NCBI RefSeq assembly: GCF_007644045.2
Contig: NZ_VMDW02000135.1
Coordinates: 1-64,000 of the forward strand
Direction: 5' to 3'
Origin: Vogesella urethralis
GTDB taxonomy: Bacteria; Pseudomonadota; Gammaproteobacteria; Burkholderiales; Chromobacteriaceae
Length of the DNA stretch: 64,000 nucleotides
This document shows, in pieces, positions 1 through 9,256 of this stretch (positions are counted from its first letter, which is position 1; each line of letters begins with the position of its first letter). Under the pieces are notes generated by a model. That model made no database searches, was not told where the DNA came from, and was given only the letters and a program-made list of their open reading frames with translations. The position numbers were made by a program, and so were the translations under genes.

Positions 1-74
1 GCTCCCCGAGCAGGGCTCGAACCTGCGACCTGCGGATTAACAGTCCGTCGCTCTACCGACTGAGCTATCAGGGA
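1..74 (-). tRNA. tRNA-Asn (GTT), 3' CCA cut by the window edge
   Basis: Read on the minus strand this folds as a tRNA: acceptor stem TCCCTGA/TCGGGGA, D-loop with AGTCGGTAGAGC, anticodon loop CTGTTAA giving anticodon GTT, and T-arm GGTTCGAGCC. The anticodon and the Asn-like discriminator G identify tRNA-Asn. Only the first C of the 3' CCA is inside the window. It lies downstream of rne on the same strand and has its own promoter. Confidence 0.97.
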
Positions 75-93
75 ATTGCCTTGAGAGGTGCGC

Positions 94-122
94 ATTGTAG
101 GCAGCGCTTTTCCTTTCGTCAA
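94..122 (-). promoter_or_regulatory. sigma-70 promoter of tRNA-Asn
   Basis: On the minus strand there is TTGACG, a 17-base spacer and TACAAT, a near-consensus sigma-70 promoter. The -10 box ends 20 bases before the tRNA 5' end, so transcription should begin a few bases upstream of the mature tRNA. Confidence 0.8.
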
Positions 123-166
123 GCCTGAATCGATAAACTTTTCAGGCCTGACGAAGGATCAAGGAC

Positions 167-3100
167 TTAGCTGTCCTGGCGCTGGGTTTGCACCTGCACC
201 AGCGCTACCGGGGCCTCTTCCGCCACCTCGCGCACCACTTCACGACGGCGCTTGCCTTTCGGCGCTTCCGGCGCTTCCACTACCGGCGGCAGTTCGGCTG
301 CCGGACGGGTTGTCACCAACACCAGACCACCCAGATCCGGCGCAGCCTGTGCCACTTCCGGCACAGCCGCTGCCGCTACCGGCTCGACCACCACCTCAAC
401 CGCTGCCACCTCGGCAGGCACGGCGTCGGCAACCGCCTCAGCTACCGCTGCAACCACCTCGGCGACCGGCTCAACCACCACTTCCGGCTCGGCTAGCGGC
501 GTTTCCACAACCGCCGCCACCGGCTCGGCTACCGGCGCCGGTTCGGCCGCAGTCACAGCCTCGGCCACCACGACTACCGGCTCGGCAGCAGCTTCGACGA
601 CGGCTACCGCTACCGGCTCGGCAACCGGCTCTACGACGGGTGCCGGCTCTGCGGCAACATCCGCCACCGCCACCACCTCAGCCACTTGCTCGGTCACGGC
701 AGCAACCACTGCCGGCGCTTCGGCCACCTCGGCAACCACCTGCGGCGCTGCGTCGGCTACTGCCGCCTCAGACACCACGTCAGCCTGCTCGGCAGTCTGC
801 TCGCCTGCCGGCAGTTCGTCACGACGTTCACGACGGGAACGACGGCGACGACGCTCGCGCTGCTCGCCCTGCGCTGCTGCCGCTTCCGCCGACTGCTCGC
901 TGGCCACCACGTTGGCGTCGGCGACGGCATCCACCACCTCGTCCAGCGCTTGCGGCACCACTGCGACCTCCGGCGCTACCGACGCTTGCAGTTGCTCGCG
1001 TGCTTCGCGCTGCTCACGGCTCTCGCGCGGCTGACGCTCACGACGGCGCTCGTTGCGCGGCTGCTGATCACGCTCCTTGGCACCTTCTACTGCCTCGGCA
1101 CGCGGTGCGTTGTCACGCGGCTCGCGCGCCTCACGCGGTTCGCGTTCGCGGCGCGGGGCTCGTTCCTGGCGCTCCTGGCGCGGTGCCTGCTCGCTACGCT
1201 CTTCACGCGGCGCTTGCGGCTGCGCATCGGCGGCCGGCTGCGCGCGGCGGCGCTGGTCGTCCTGCTGCTGACGCGGCTGGCGCTCTTCACGCTGCTCGCG
1301 GTTGCCACGCTGCTCGTCACGGCCATTGCGGCCATCTTCACGGTCACGACGGCCGTTCGGGCGACGCTCGTTACGCTGGCGCGGGTTACGCGCTTCGCGT
1401 TGCGGTTTTTTGGCCTCCGCCACCGGGGCCGGCGCCGGCGCTGCCGGCTCTTCACCCAGCAGACCCTTGAACCAGCCAACGATCTTGGCGATCAGGCCCG
1501 GCTCTTCGCGCACAGCGGCCACCGGCGCAGGCGCCGCGGGAGCAGCTGCCGGCACCGGGTCGGCCGCCATCGGGGCCGGCTGGGCCGGGGTAATGCCTTT
1601 AACAGCAGCCTCCAGACGCTCCGGCTTGGCCTTTTCCTGGCCAAACGGCAGCACGGCGTCTTCTTCCGGCACTTCGACACGGCGGTAGCTCGGCGACTCG
1701 CTGACTTCAGCCAGGTCGTCGTGGCGTACGCGCACGATCTTGTAGTGCGGGGTTTCCAGATGCAGGTTGGGGATCAGCACCACAGCCACGTCGAGACGGG
1801 CTTCGATGGCGTAAATCTCGGCGCGTTTTTCGTTCAACAGGAAGGTGGCGACATCCACCGGCACCTGGGCGTGAACGGCACCGGTGTTTTCCTTCATCGC
1901 CTCTTCCTGGATGATGCGCAGGATGTGCAGGGCGGAAGATTCGATACCACGGATGAAGCCGATACCGTGGCAACGCGGGCACGGTACGTGGCTGGTCTCG
2001 CCCAGGCTAGGCTGCAGGCGCTGACGCGACAGCTCCAGCAGGCCAAAACGCGACAGCTTGCCCATTTGCACGCGGGCACGGTCGTGCTTCAGCACCTCGC
2101 GCAGACGGTTTTCCACGTCGCGCTGGTTCTTCTGGCTTTCCATGTCGATGAAGTCGATCACGATCAGGCCGCCCAGGTCGCGCAGACGCAGCTGGCGGGC
2201 GATCTCTTCGGCGGCTTCCAGGTTGGTACGGAATGCGGTGTCCTCGATGTCGGCACCCTTGGTGGCGCGCGCCGAGTTCACGTCTACCGACACCAGCGCT
2301 TCGGTGTGGTCGATCACGATGGCGCCGCCGGACGGCAGGGTTACCGCACGCGAGAACGCAGTTTCGATCTGGTGTTCGATCTGGAAGCGGGAGAACAGCG
2401 GCACCGGGTCTTTGTACAGCTTCACGCGGCCAACGTTGTTGGGCATCACGTGGCTCATGAACTGGCGGGCCTGCTCGTAGATTTCTTCGGTATCGATGAG
2501 GATCTCACCGATGTCCGGCTGGTAGTAGTCGCGGATGGCGCGAATGACCAGGCTGCCTTCCTGCAGAATCAGGAACGGCGCGGCCTGGGCACCGGCGGCA
2601 CCGTCCACGGCGCGCCACAGTTGCAGCAGGTAGTTCAAGTCCCACTGCAGCTCTTCCAGGCTGCGGCCGATACCGGCGGTGCGCGCAATCAGGCTCATGC
2701 CGTTCGGCACTTCCAGCTGCGACAGCAGGTCTTTCAGCTCCTGACGCTCTTCACCCTCGATACGGCGCGATACGCCACCGCCACGCGGGTTGTTCGGCAT
2801 CAGTACCACGTAACGGCCAGCCAGGCTGATGTAGGTGGTCAGCGCCGCGCCCTTGTTGCCGCGCTCGTCTTTTTCCACCTGCACCACCACTTCCATGCCT
2901 TCGCGCAATACGTCCTGGATGCGCGGACGGCCACCGTCGTAGTTCTGGAAATAGCTGCGGGACACTTCCTTGAAGGGCAGGAAACCGTGGCGTTCGGTGC
3001 CGTAATCGACAAAACAAGCTTCCAGGGACGGCTCGATGCGAGTGATCGTGCCTTTGTAGATATTCCCTTTACGTTGTTCTTTGCCGACGGTTTCGATGTC

Positions 3101-3181
3101 GAGGTCGATGAGCTTTTGCCCGTCGACAATGGCAACGCGCAGTTCTTCTGCCTGCGTTGCATTGAAAAGCATGCGTTTCAT
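167..3181 (-). CDS. rne: Ribonuclease E
   Basis: Endoribonuclease E, the core of mRNA decay and rRNA/tRNA processing. The start is set at [21 protein letters not shown], which aligns with the start of the E. coli enzyme; the open frame extends 15 codons further upstream. The N-terminal half is catalytic: an S1 RNA-binding region (about residues 39-120), metal-binding aspartates in [12 protein letters not shown] (about 300) and VIDFIDM (about 343), and the CPRC zinc link (about 400) that joins subunits. From about residue 520 to 1004 the protein is low complexity: first an Arg/Gln/Glu/Pro-rich stretch expected to bind RNA and degradosome partners, then a long Val/Ala/Glu/Pro tract. It is divergent from rluC, the usual betaproteobacterial order. 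The long 5' region fits the leader autoregulation known for rne. Confidence 0.97.
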   Translation of the reverse strand: MKRMLFNATQAEELRVAIVDGQKLIDLDIETVGKEQRKGNIYKGTITRIEPSLEACFVDYGTERHGFLPFKEVSRSYFQNYDGGRPRIQDVLREGMEVVVQVEKDERGNKGAALTTYISLAGRYVVLMPNNPRGGGVSRRIEGEERQELKDLLSQLEVPNGMSLIARTAGIGRSLEELQWDLNYLLQLWRAVDGAAGAQAAPFLILQEGSLVIRAIRDYYQPDIGEILIDTEEIYEQARQFMSHVMPNNVGRVKLYKDPVPLFSRFQIEHQIETAFSRAVTLPSGGAIVIDHTEALVSVDVNSARATKGADIEDTAFRTNLEAAEEIARQLRLRDLGGLIVIDFIDMESQKNQRDVENRLREVLKHDRARVQMGKLSRFGLLELSRQRLQPSLGETSHVPCPRCHGIGFIRGIESSALHILRIIQEEAMKENTGAVHAQVPVDVATFLLNEKRAEIYAIEARLDVAVVLIPNLHLETPHYKIVRVRHDDLAEVSESPSYRRVEVPEEDAVLPFGQEKAKPERLEAAVKGITPAQPAPMAADPVPAAAPAAPAPVAAVREEPGLIAKIVGWFKGLLGEEPAAPAPAPVAEAKKPQREARNPRQRNERRPNGRRDREDGRNGRDEQRGNREQREERQPRQQQDDQRRRAQPAADAQPQAPREERSEQAPRQERQERAPRREREPREAREPRDNAPRAEAVEGAKERDQQPRNERRRERQPRESREQREAREQLQASVAPEVAVVPQALDEVVDAVADANVVASEQSAEAAAAQGEQRERRRRRSRRERRDELPAGEQTAEQADVVSEAAVADAAPQVVAEVAEAPAVVAAVTEQVAEVVAVADVAAEPAPVVEPVAEPVAVAVVEAAAEPVVVVAEAVTAAEPAPVAEPVAAVVETPLAEPEVVVEPVAEVVAAVAEAVADAVPAEVAAVEVVVEPVAAAAVPEVAQAAPDLGGLVLVTTRPAAELPPVVEAPEAPKGKRRREVVREVAEEAPVALVQVQTQRQDS

Positions 3182-3689
3182 GTAAAAACAATCCCTACGC
3201 GTGCACTCACGGAAGGGGTACAGCAAGTATTTGACGGCCCAGTGATTGAGATGGGCGCATACCGAAAGAAGTGTTCAGTAAAGAGCGAAATTACAGCGAG
3301 CGTTAAGCCGACTTCCTGTTGCTAATCACGTGGCCTGCGGCAGTGCAGACAGCACACTGTTGGGGTTTCCGTCCGCTGTGCGGCCGGAAAAAATGGGCGT
3401 ATGGCCACGCCGGGTCAAATTTTGCTGCGAATCCCGGAACGGGCTTGGGCGTTCCGGAATGGAAACTGGCGTGAGTGCGTCATGCATGTAAATGCATTAA
3501 CATCGCTACTTTTGGGTGAGCGAGATAACCTTGGCTGCGACCGGGAAACCGGCATCAGGTCAGGCGCTTAGCCTGCCGGCCGGTTGATGTTGCGCAGCAG
3601 CGCCGCAATCGATAACTCTGCGACCCTAAACCGGTGTGCTTTCTGCCGCTGCAATTTCTGCGCGACAAAGCCCACGAAGTATAAGCAAT
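3182..3689. other. Divergent rne-rluC intergenic region
   Basis: About 500 bases without a supported gene; it must hold the promoters and leaders of rne (minus) and rluC (plus). I see an imperfect hairpin near 3546-3592 (AACCGGC paired with GCCGGTT around an inner CAGGC/GCCTG stem), but no convincing consensus promoter. A long rne leader is expected from the known RNase E feedback on its own mRNA; that role here is inference. Confidence 0.5.
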
Positions 3690-4634
3690 ATGACTGATAT
3701 TCGCAAAGATTCCGTGACACTTCACAAGGTAGACGAAAACGGCGCCGACCAGCGCCTGGACAACTACCTGGTGCGCCTGCTGAAGGGCGTGCCCAAAAGC
3801 CACATTTACCGCATCATCCGCTCCGGCGAAGTGCGGGTGAACAAGGGCCGCGTGGACGCCCAGCACCGCCTGCAGCAGGGCGACGAGCTGCGCATCCCGC
3901 CGATCCGCATTGCCGACAAACCGGCCAGCGCCGACAGCCACATCCCGCAGCACGAGTTCCCCATCGTCTACGAAGACGACGCGCTACTGGTGATCAACAA
4001 GCCGGCCGGCGTGGCCGTGCACGGCGGCAGCGGCGTGTCGTTCGGCGTGATCGAACAGCTGCGCCGCGCTCGCCCGCAGGCGCGCTACCTGGAGCTGGTT
4101 CACCGCCTGGACCGCGAAACCTCCGGCCTGCTGATGATCGCCAAGAAGCGTTCGGCGCTGGTCAAACTGCACGAGATGATCCGCAACGACGTGCCGCAAA
4201 AACGCTACTTCGCTCTAGGCTTGGGCCAATGGCCGGCCAATGTGCGTCACGTCAAACTGCCGCTGCACCGCTTCCACACCCCCAACGGCGAACGCATGGT
4301 GCGAGTGGACGAAGACCAGGGCATTTACGCGCACACCATCTTTACCGTGCAGCAGCGCTACGCCGACGTCACCCTGGTAGAAGCCCTGCTGCGTACCGGC
4401 CGCACCCACCAGATCCGCGTCCACATGCAAGCCAACGGCTGCCCGATTGCCGGCGATGAAAAATACGGGGACTTTGCCGCCAACCGCGAGCTGCAACGCC
4501 GCGGCCTGAAGCGCATGTTCCTGCATGCGGCCAACCTCAGCCTGCCGCACCCGCTTACCGGCGAACCGCTGGCCCTGCACGCGCCGCTGCCGAAAGAACT
4601 CACCCGATTCCTGGACACCCTGGAGCAAGCCTGA
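3690..4634 (+). CDS. rluC: 23S rRNA pseudouridine synthase RluC
   Basis: Converts specific uridines of 23S rRNA to pseudouridine (955, 2504 and 2580 in E. coli). An N-terminal S4 RNA-binding domain (RLDNYLVRLLKGVPKSHIYRIIRSGEVRVN) is followed by the catalytic domain with the HRLDRETSGLL motif, whose aspartate is the nucleophile, and the RTGRTHQIRVH motif. The start MTDIRKDSV is preferred over an upstream in-frame ATG because conserved sequence begins there. Length (314 aa) is normal. It is followed after 5 bases by the HAD gene, so the two are probably cotranscribed. A copy of the repeated core GCGGCCAACC lies in its 3' end. Confidence 0.95.
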   Translation: MTDIRKDSVTLHKVDENGADQRLDNYLVRLLKGVPKSHIYRIIRSGEVRVNKGRVDAQHRLQQGDELRIPPIRIADKPASADSHIPQHEFPIVYEDDALLVINKPAGVAVHGGSGVSFGVIEQLRRARPQARYLELVHRLDRETSGLLMIAKKRSALVKLHEMIRNDVPQKRYFALGLGQWPANVRHVKLPLHRFHTPNGERMVRVDEDQGIYAHTIFTVQQRYADVTLVEALLRTGRTHQIRVHMQANGCPIAGDEKYGDFAANRELQRRGLKRMFLHAANLSLPHPLTGEPLALHAPLPKELTRFLDTLEQA

Positions 4635-4639
4635 GCACC

Positions 4640-5296
4640 ATGCGACACGCCTACGACCTGATCGTCTTCGACTGGGACGGTACCCTGATGGATTCCACCG
4701 CCCACATCGTGCGCAGCATCCAGCGCGCCTGCGCCCAGCTGGACCTGCCCGTGCCCAGCCGCGAGGCTGCCAGCCACGTCATCGGTCTGGGGCTGATCGA
4801 CGCCATGCGCCACATCCACCCGCAGCTGCCGGCCAGCACCCACCAGGCGATGGCCGACGCCTACCGCCATCAATACGTGCACCAGGAAGAAACCGTCGAG
4901 CTGTTCGACGGCGTGCTGGCAGGGTTGGCCGCACTGGAAGACGCCGGCTACCTGCTGGCGGTCGCCACCGGCAAGAGCCGCAGCGGCCTCAACCATGCGC
5001 TGACCAGCACCGGCCTGCAAACGCGCTTCGTCACCACCCGCACCGTGGACGAATGCCATAGCAAGCCGCACCCCGACATGCTGCTGCAAATCTGCGAACT
5101 GACCGGCATGCAACCCGCCCGCACGCTGATGGTGGGCGATACCAGCCACGACCTGCTGATGGCGCGACACGCCGGCACCCACAGCGCCGGCGTCAGCTAC
5201 GGCGCCCACCCGCTGGACGTACTGCAGGATTGCGGCCCGCAGGCCATCTTCCACAGCTACCCCGAGTTGCAACAATGGCTGATGCACGGCAACTGA
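4640..5296 (+). CDS. HAD-superfamily phosphatase, phosphoglycolate phosphatase-like
   Basis: A HAD subfamily IA hydrolase of 218 aa. Motif I is DWDGT (D11 nucleophile, D13 acid/base), motif II is VATGKS, the motif III lysine is in HSKPHPD, and motif IV is VGDTSHD. The cap lies between motifs I and II, as in phosphoglycolate phosphatases. The substrate cannot be read from the sequence. It sits between rluC and the Rieske gene, an arrangement common in betaproteobacteria, and overlaps the next gene by 22 bases, suggesting translational coupling. A copy of the repeated 10-mer GGTTGGCCGC lies inside it at 4923. Confidence 0.88.
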   Translation: MRHAYDLIVFDWDGTLMDSTAHIVRSIQRACAQLDLPVPSREAASHVIGLGLIDAMRHIHPQLPASTHQAMADAYRHQYVHQEETVELFDGVLAGLAALEDAGYLLAVATGKSRSGLNHALTSTGLQTRFVTTRTVDECHSKPHPDMLLQICELTGMQPARTLMVGDTSHDLLMARHAGTHSAGVSYGAHPLDVLQDCGPQAIFHSYPELQQWLMHGN

Positions 5297-5637
5297 TCGC
5301 CCGCAGCGACGAACTGGCCGACGGCGGCAAGGGTGTGCGCTTTACCGTGCACTGGCAGGGCGAACAGGCCGCCGCCTTTGCCGTACGCCACCAGGGCGTG
5401 GTGCACGCCTACCTGAACCGCTGCCGCCACGTCCCCACCGAGCTGGACTGGCAGGACGGCCGCTTTTTCGATAGCAGCGGCCTGTACCTGATCTGCAGCC
5501 TGCACGGCGCGCTGTACCGCCCCGATAGCGGCCTGTGCATCGCAGGCCCCTGCAGCGGCCGCAGCCTGCAAGGGCTGGCGGTAGAAGAATGCGACGGGCA
5601 TGTATACTATCTGCCCGACCCCCATACAGAAGCGTAA
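5275..5637 (+). CDS. Rieske [2Fe-2S] domain protein
   Basis: A small (120 aa) soluble Rieske protein. The cluster ligands are C50-R-H52 and C74-S-L-H77. There is no signal peptide or membrane anchor, so it should act as a cytoplasmic ferredoxin-like electron carrier or a sensor subunit. The start MADARQLIARSDEL is inside the end of the HAD gene; a second ATG 9 codons on (overlapping the HAD stop) is less likely because it would trim the first strand. Partner enzymes are unknown. Confidence 0.88.
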   Translation: MADARQLIARSDELADGGKGVRFTVHWQGEQAAAFAVRHQGVVHAYLNRCRHVPTELDWQDGRFFDSSGLYLICSLHGALYRPDSGLCIAGPCSGRSLQGLAVEECDGHVYYLPDPHTEA

Positions 5638-5650
5638 GCGAGGACATCGC

Positions 5651-6592
5651 GTGGAACACGAGCACAACTGGGAACGCAAACTGATTGAAAAGCTGGCCAG
5701 CGCCAGCCTGAACGAACAACGCAGCGCCCGCCGCTGGAAGATCTTCTTCCGCCTGGCCTGGCTGGGTGCTTTCGTGGCCTTTGTCGGCCTGATGTTTGCC
5801 GACTTTGAAAGCCGCAGCAAAACCGCCGCCGTCGGCAAGCCACACACCGCCGTGGTATCGCTGGACGGTGCCATCGACAGCGAAAGCGACGCCACCGGCA
5901 AGATGCTGGACGGCCTGCAGGCGGCGTTTGAAGACAGCAACACCCGCGGCATCGTTATCCGCGCCAACAGCCCGGGCGGCAGCCCGGTGTTGTCCGGCAT
6001 GGCCAATGACGAAATCCGCCGCCTGAAAAAGCTGCACCCCAAGGTACCGGTGTACATGGTGGTGGAAGAAGTGTGCGCCTCCGGCTGCTACTACATTGCT
6101 GCCGCTGCCGACCGCATCTATGTTGATAAAGCCAGCATCGTCGGCTCCATCGGCGTCATTTCCGATGGCTTCGGCTTCGACAAGGCGATGGAAAAGCTCG
6201 GCATCGAACGCCGCCTGGCTACCGCCGGCAGCAACAAGGGCATGGGCGACCCGTTCTCGCCGAAAAACCCGCAGCAGGAAGCCATCCGCCAGGGGCTGCT
6301 GGATGAAATCCACGCCCAGTTCATTGCCGTGGTGAAAGAAGGCCGCGGCAAACGCCTGGCCGACGACCCGGACCTGTTCAGCGGCCGCGTGTGGCTGGGC
6401 AGCAGCAGCATCAAGCTGGGGCTGGCCGACGGCCTGGGCTCGGTGGGCTCGGTGGCCCGCGACGTGATCAAGGCCGACGAAGTGGTGGACTTCACGCCCG
6501 ATGACGACCTGGCCAGCCGTGTAGCACGCCGCATCGGCGTATCGTTCAGCGGCGGTGTACGTGCCATGCTGGGCGACACCCGCTGGCACTGA
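5651..6592 (+). CDS. S49 family signal peptide peptidase (SppA-like)
   Basis: Membrane-anchored serine protease that cleaves leftover signal peptides. The chosen start is GTG at 5651, preceded by GCGAGGA. One membrane segment lies at about residues 33-52 (IFFRLAWLGAFVAFVGLMFA). The S49 core follows: SPGGS, then ASGCYYIAAAADRIY with the nucleophile serine near residue 143, and the general-base lysine about 53 residues later in SNKGMGDPF. This is the short, single-domain 36-kDa type rather than the duplicated 67-kDa form. It is the last of the rluC-HAD-Rieske-sppA run and is followed by a perfect inverted repeat. Confidence 0.93.
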   Translation: MEHEHNWERKLIEKLASASLNEQRSARRWKIFFRLAWLGAFVAFVGLMFADFESRSKTAAVGKPHTAVVSLDGAIDSESDATGKMLDGLQAAFEDSNTRGIVIRANSPGGSPVLSGMANDEIRRLKKLHPKVPVYMVVEEVCASGCYYIAAAADRIYVDKASIVGSIGVISDGFGFDKAMEKLGIERRLATAGSNKGMGDPFSPKNPQQEAIRQGLLDEIHAQFIAVVKEGRGKRLADDPDLFSGRVWLGSSSIKLGLADGLGSVGSVARDVIKADEVVDFTPDDDLASRVARRIGVSFSGGVRAMLGDTRWH

Positions 6593-6601
6593 TTTCAACC
6601 C

Positions 6602-6629
6602 CAAGGTTGGCCGCAAGCGGCCAACCTTG
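6602..6629. repeat. Perfect inverted pair of the AAGGTTGGCCGC 12-mer, probable terminator
   Basis: A 13-bp perfect stem with a two-base AA loop, made of AAGGTTGGCCGC and its reverse complement back to back. It lies 9 bases after the sppA-like stop codon. Two uptake-like words facing each other as a terminator is the classic arrangement of Neisseria uptake sequences. Confidence 0.9.
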
Positions 6630-6652
6630 CGCTATCTGCAGGAACAGGCACC

Positions 6653-7447
6653 ATGGCACGACGCCGCAAAGAGGAAGAGGAACACGAGAACCACGAACGC
6701 TGGCTGGTTTCCTACGCCGACTTCATCACCCTGCTGTTTGCTTTCTTCGTGGTGATGTACGCCATCTCGCAGGTCAACGAAGGCAAGTACCGCGTGCTGT
6801 CCAGCGCCATGACCGACGCCTTCCGCAGCGGTAACCTGGCCATCCAGGTCACGCCCCCCAGCGGCGGCGCCAACACCATGATCGAGATTCCCAATACCCG
6901 CCCGATTGCCACCGCCATCAAGAGCGAGGCGCGCATGAAAGAACGGCGCAAGCTGGAAACGCTATCCAGCGGCCTGGCTAAGAGCCTGGCACCGCTGATC
7001 CAGGGCGGCCAGCTGTCGATGCGCCAGGACGACGAAGGCGTGCATATCGAGATCAAGGACACCGCGCTGTTCCCGGCCGGCCAGGCCGCTCCCAACGGCA
7101 CCTCGCCGGCCCTGCTGGCCGAAGTGGCACGCCAGCTGGCCACGGTAGACAACCAAGTACGGGTGGAAGGCTTTACCGACAACACCCCCATCCGCAATGC
7201 GTTCTTCCCGTCCAACTGGGAGCTGTCCGCGGCGCGCGCCGGCAGCATCGTGCGCCTGTTCATGGAAAACGGCATTGCCCCCGACCGCCTGGTAGCCGTG
7301 GGGCGCGGCGAAACCAAACCCACCGCCGACAACGACACCCCGGAAGGCCGCGCCCAGAACCGCCGCGTGGCCATTACCATCATTTCCAATACCGCCAACG
7401 GCCAGGACGCCGCACCGGCTGGCGTGGCGGTGAAGATTCCGCAGTAA
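6653..7447 (+). CDS. motD: Flagellar motor protein, MotB/MotD family
   Basis: Peptidoglycan-anchored stator subunit of the flagellar motor. A charged N-terminus is followed by the single membrane helix WLVSYADFITLLFAFFVVMY, with D23 as the ion-conducting aspartate, a plug/linker region, and a C-terminal OmpA-like peptidoglycan-binding domain (about 130-245) with EGFTDNTPI and NWELSAARA. At 264 aa it is closer to MotD than to MotB. MotC/MotA partners normally sit directly upstream; here the upstream gene is a peptidase, so this copy is an orphan and must pair with a stator subunit encoded elsewhere. Confidence 0.87.
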   Translation: MARRRKEEEEHENHERWLVSYADFITLLFAFFVVMYAISQVNEGKYRVLSSAMTDAFRSGNLAIQVTPPSGGANTMIEIPNTRPIATAIKSEARMKERRKLETLSSGLAKSLAPLIQGGQLSMRQDDEGVHIEIKDTALFPAGQAAPNGTSPALLAEVARQLATVDNQVRVEGFTDNTPIRNAFFPSNWELSAARAGSIVRLFMENGIAPDRLVAVGRGETKPTADNDTPEGRAQNRRVAITIISNTANGQDAAPAGVAVKIPQ

Positions 7448-7483
7448 GCATCCCACCATAGCCAAAGCAAAGAGGAGCACACC

Positions 7484-8074
7484 ATGTCAACGCACATCAG
7501 CCAACCGGCCCTGGAACAACTGTTCATCAACGCCCGTACCCACAACGCCTGGCAAAAGCGCGAGGTCAGCGACAGCACGCTGCGCGAACTGTACGACCTG
7601 ATGAAGATGGCCCCGACCAGTGCCAACTGCAGCCCGGCGCGTCTGGTGTTCGTGCGTTCGGACGAGGCCAAGGCCAAGCTGAAGCCCTGCCTGATGGAAG
7701 GCAATGTGGAAAAAACCATGAGCGCGCCGGTGTGCGTGATCGTGGGCATGGACATGCAGTTCTACGACCAGCTGCCCAAGCTGTTCCCGCACGCTGACGC
7801 CCGCAGCTGGTTTGCCGGCAACGACGCCGCCATCCAGGCCACCGCGTTCCGCAACAGCAGCCTGCAAGGCGCCTACCTGATCATGGCCGCCCGTGCGCTG
7901 GGGCTGGACTGTGGCCCGATGTCCGGCTTTGACGCTGCCGCCGTGGAAGCCGCATTCTTCCCGGAAGGCAATGTGAAAGCCAACTTCCTGATCAACCTGG
8001 GCTACGGCGACGCCACCAAGGTCTACCCGCGCTCGCCGCGCCTGGCGTTTGACGAAGCCTGCCGCATCGACTGA
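7484..8074 (+). CDS. Nitroreductase family protein, RutE/malonic semialdehyde reductase-like
   Basis: FMN-dependent NAD(P)H oxidoreductase of 196 aa. It contains long stretches typical of RutE, such as [51 protein letters not shown] and LINLGYGD. In E. coli RutE reduces malonic semialdehyde in pyrimidine catabolism. There are no other rut genes here, so RutE is only a family label. AAAGAGGAG precedes the ATG by 7 bases. Confidence 0.88.
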   Translation: MSTHISQPALEQLFINARTHNAWQKREVSDSTLRELYDLMKMAPTSANCSPARLVFVRSDEAKAKLKPCLMEGNVEKTMSAPVCVIVGMDMQFYDQLPKLFPHADARSWFAGNDAAIQATAFRNSSLQGAYLIMAARALGLDCGPMSGFDAAAVEAAFFPEGNVKANFLINLGYGDATKVYPRSPRLAFDEACRID

Positions 8075-8120
8075 TGCCGGCCCCGGGGCGTGGCCGCATG
8101 GCCGCCCCCTAAACCCGCCC

Positions 8121-8142
8121 TGCCCGGTTATAATGCCGGGCA
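8121..8142. promoter_or_regulatory. Hairpin with embedded TATAAT before pyrD
   Basis: TGCCCGG and CCGGGCA form a 7-bp stem around TTATAATG, followed by ATTTT. It could terminate the nitroreductase transcript, and the TATAAT (8129-8134) could be the -10 box of pyrD, though no good -35 lies 17 bases upstream. Confidence 0.45.
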
Positions 8143-8164
8143 TTTTGTCGCCCACGGAGACCGT

Positions 8165-9184
8165 ATGCTTTACCCCCTGCTACGCCCCTTGCTGTTCCGC
8201 ACCGATGCCGAGTCTGCACACGAAACCACGCTGAAAATGCTGGATACCGCCCACCAGCTGCAGCTGACCGGCCTCATTGCCCGCAAGGTTGGCCGCAACC
8301 CGGTTAAAGCCATGGGCCTGACCTTCCCCAACCCGATCGGCCTGGCCGCCGGCCTGGACAAGAACGGCGACCACATCGATGCACTGGCGGCGCTGGGCTT
8401 CGGTTTCATCGAAATCGGCACCATCACCCCGCGCCCGCAAGACGGCAACCCCAAGCCGCGCCTGTTCCGCGTGCCCGAACACCAGGGCATCATCAACCGC
8501 ATGGGCTTCAACAACAAGGGCGTGGACGTGCTGCTGGAGAACGTGCGCCAGAGCCGCTTCAAGGGCATTCTGGGCATCAACATCGGCAAGAACGCCGCCA
8601 CCCCGATCGAAAACGCCAAAGACGACTACCTCACCTGCCTGGACCGCGTATACGAGTGCGCCAGCTACGTGACGGTGAACATTTCGTCGCCCAACACCAA
8701 GAACCTGCGCCAGCTGCAGCAAGCGGATGAACTGTCCGAGCTGCTGGGCGCGCTGAAAAACCGCCAGTCGCGCCTGGCCGACCAGTACGGCCGCTACGTG
8801 CCGCTGGCGGTGAAGATCGCCCCCGACCTGGACGCCGAGCAAACCGACGACATCGCCCGCCTACTGACCCAGCACCGACTGGACGCGGTGATCGCCACCA
8901 ACACCACGCTGTCGCGCAGCGAAATCGCCGGCCACGCGTTGGCCGGCGAAGCGGGCGGCCTATCCGGCGCGCCGGTGCGCGAACGCTCCACCGCGCTAAT
9001 CCGCAACCTGGCGCGCGCGCTGGACGGCGCCCTGCCCATCATCGGCGTGGGCGGCATCCTGTGCGGCGACGACGCCCGCGAGAAGATCGACGCCGGCGCC
9101 ACGCTGGTGCAGCTGTACTCCGGCCTGATCTACCGCGGCCCGGGCCTGATCAGCGAGTGCGCCGACGCGCTGCAGCGCAAGTAA
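8165..9184 (+). CDS. pyrD: Dihydroorotate dehydrogenase (quinone), class 2
   Basis: Fourth step of pyrimidine synthesis: oxidises dihydroorotate to orotate using membrane quinones. The start [16 protein letters not shown] is chosen because the quinone-binding N-terminal extension of class 2 enzymes begins there and GGAGA precedes it. FMN and substrate motifs include [20 protein letters not shown], the catalytic-serine region [14 protein letters not shown], and IGVGGI near the end. Length is 339 aa, as expected. A full 12-mer copy at 8285-8296 encodes K-V-G-R. A strong terminator follows the gene. Confidence 0.97.
   Translation: MLYPLLRPLLFRTDAESAHETTLKMLDTAHQLQLTGLIARKVGRNPVKAMGLTFPNPIGLAAGLDKNGDHIDALAALGFGFIEIGTITPRPQDGNPKPRLFRVPEHQGIINRMGFNNKGVDVLLENVRQSRFKGILGINIGKNAATPIENAKDDYLTCLDRVYECASYVTVNISSPNTKNLRQLQQADELSELLGALKNRQSRLADQYGRYVPLAVKIAPDLDAEQTDDIARLLTQHRLDAVIATNTTLSRSEIAGHALAGEAGGLSGAPVRERSTALIRNLARALDGALPIIGVGGILCGDDAREKIDAGATLVQLYSGLIYRGPGLISECADALQRK
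8285..8296 (+). repeat. 12-mer AAGGTTGGCCGC, inside pyrD
   Basis: Exact copy, read in frame as K-V-G-R. Confidence 0.9.
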
Positions 9185-9202
9185 GCAGCGCCACTGCACA
9201 GC

Positions 9203-9229
9203 ACAAGGCCCGGCAATGCCGGGCCTTGT
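9203..9229. terminator. Bidirectional terminator between pyrD and bpt
   Basis: A perfect 12-bp stem (ACAAGGCCCGGC and complement) with a three-base loop AAT, between convergent genes. The 10-mer core of the repeat (minus strand) follows at 9237-9246. Confidence 0.88.
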
Positions 9230-9256
9230 TGTTACTGCGGCCAACCCAGACGGGCG

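Noticed and set aside
686-3325. An 879-codon open frame on the plus strand
   Set aside because: It is the antisense shadow of rne in GC-rich DNA; composition is Arg/Leu/His-rich with no domain, and rne itself is certain.
7484-8074. A rut pyrimidine-degradation operon around the RutE-like gene
   Set aside because: No other rut gene is adjacent; proximity to pyrD is not the rut arrangement.
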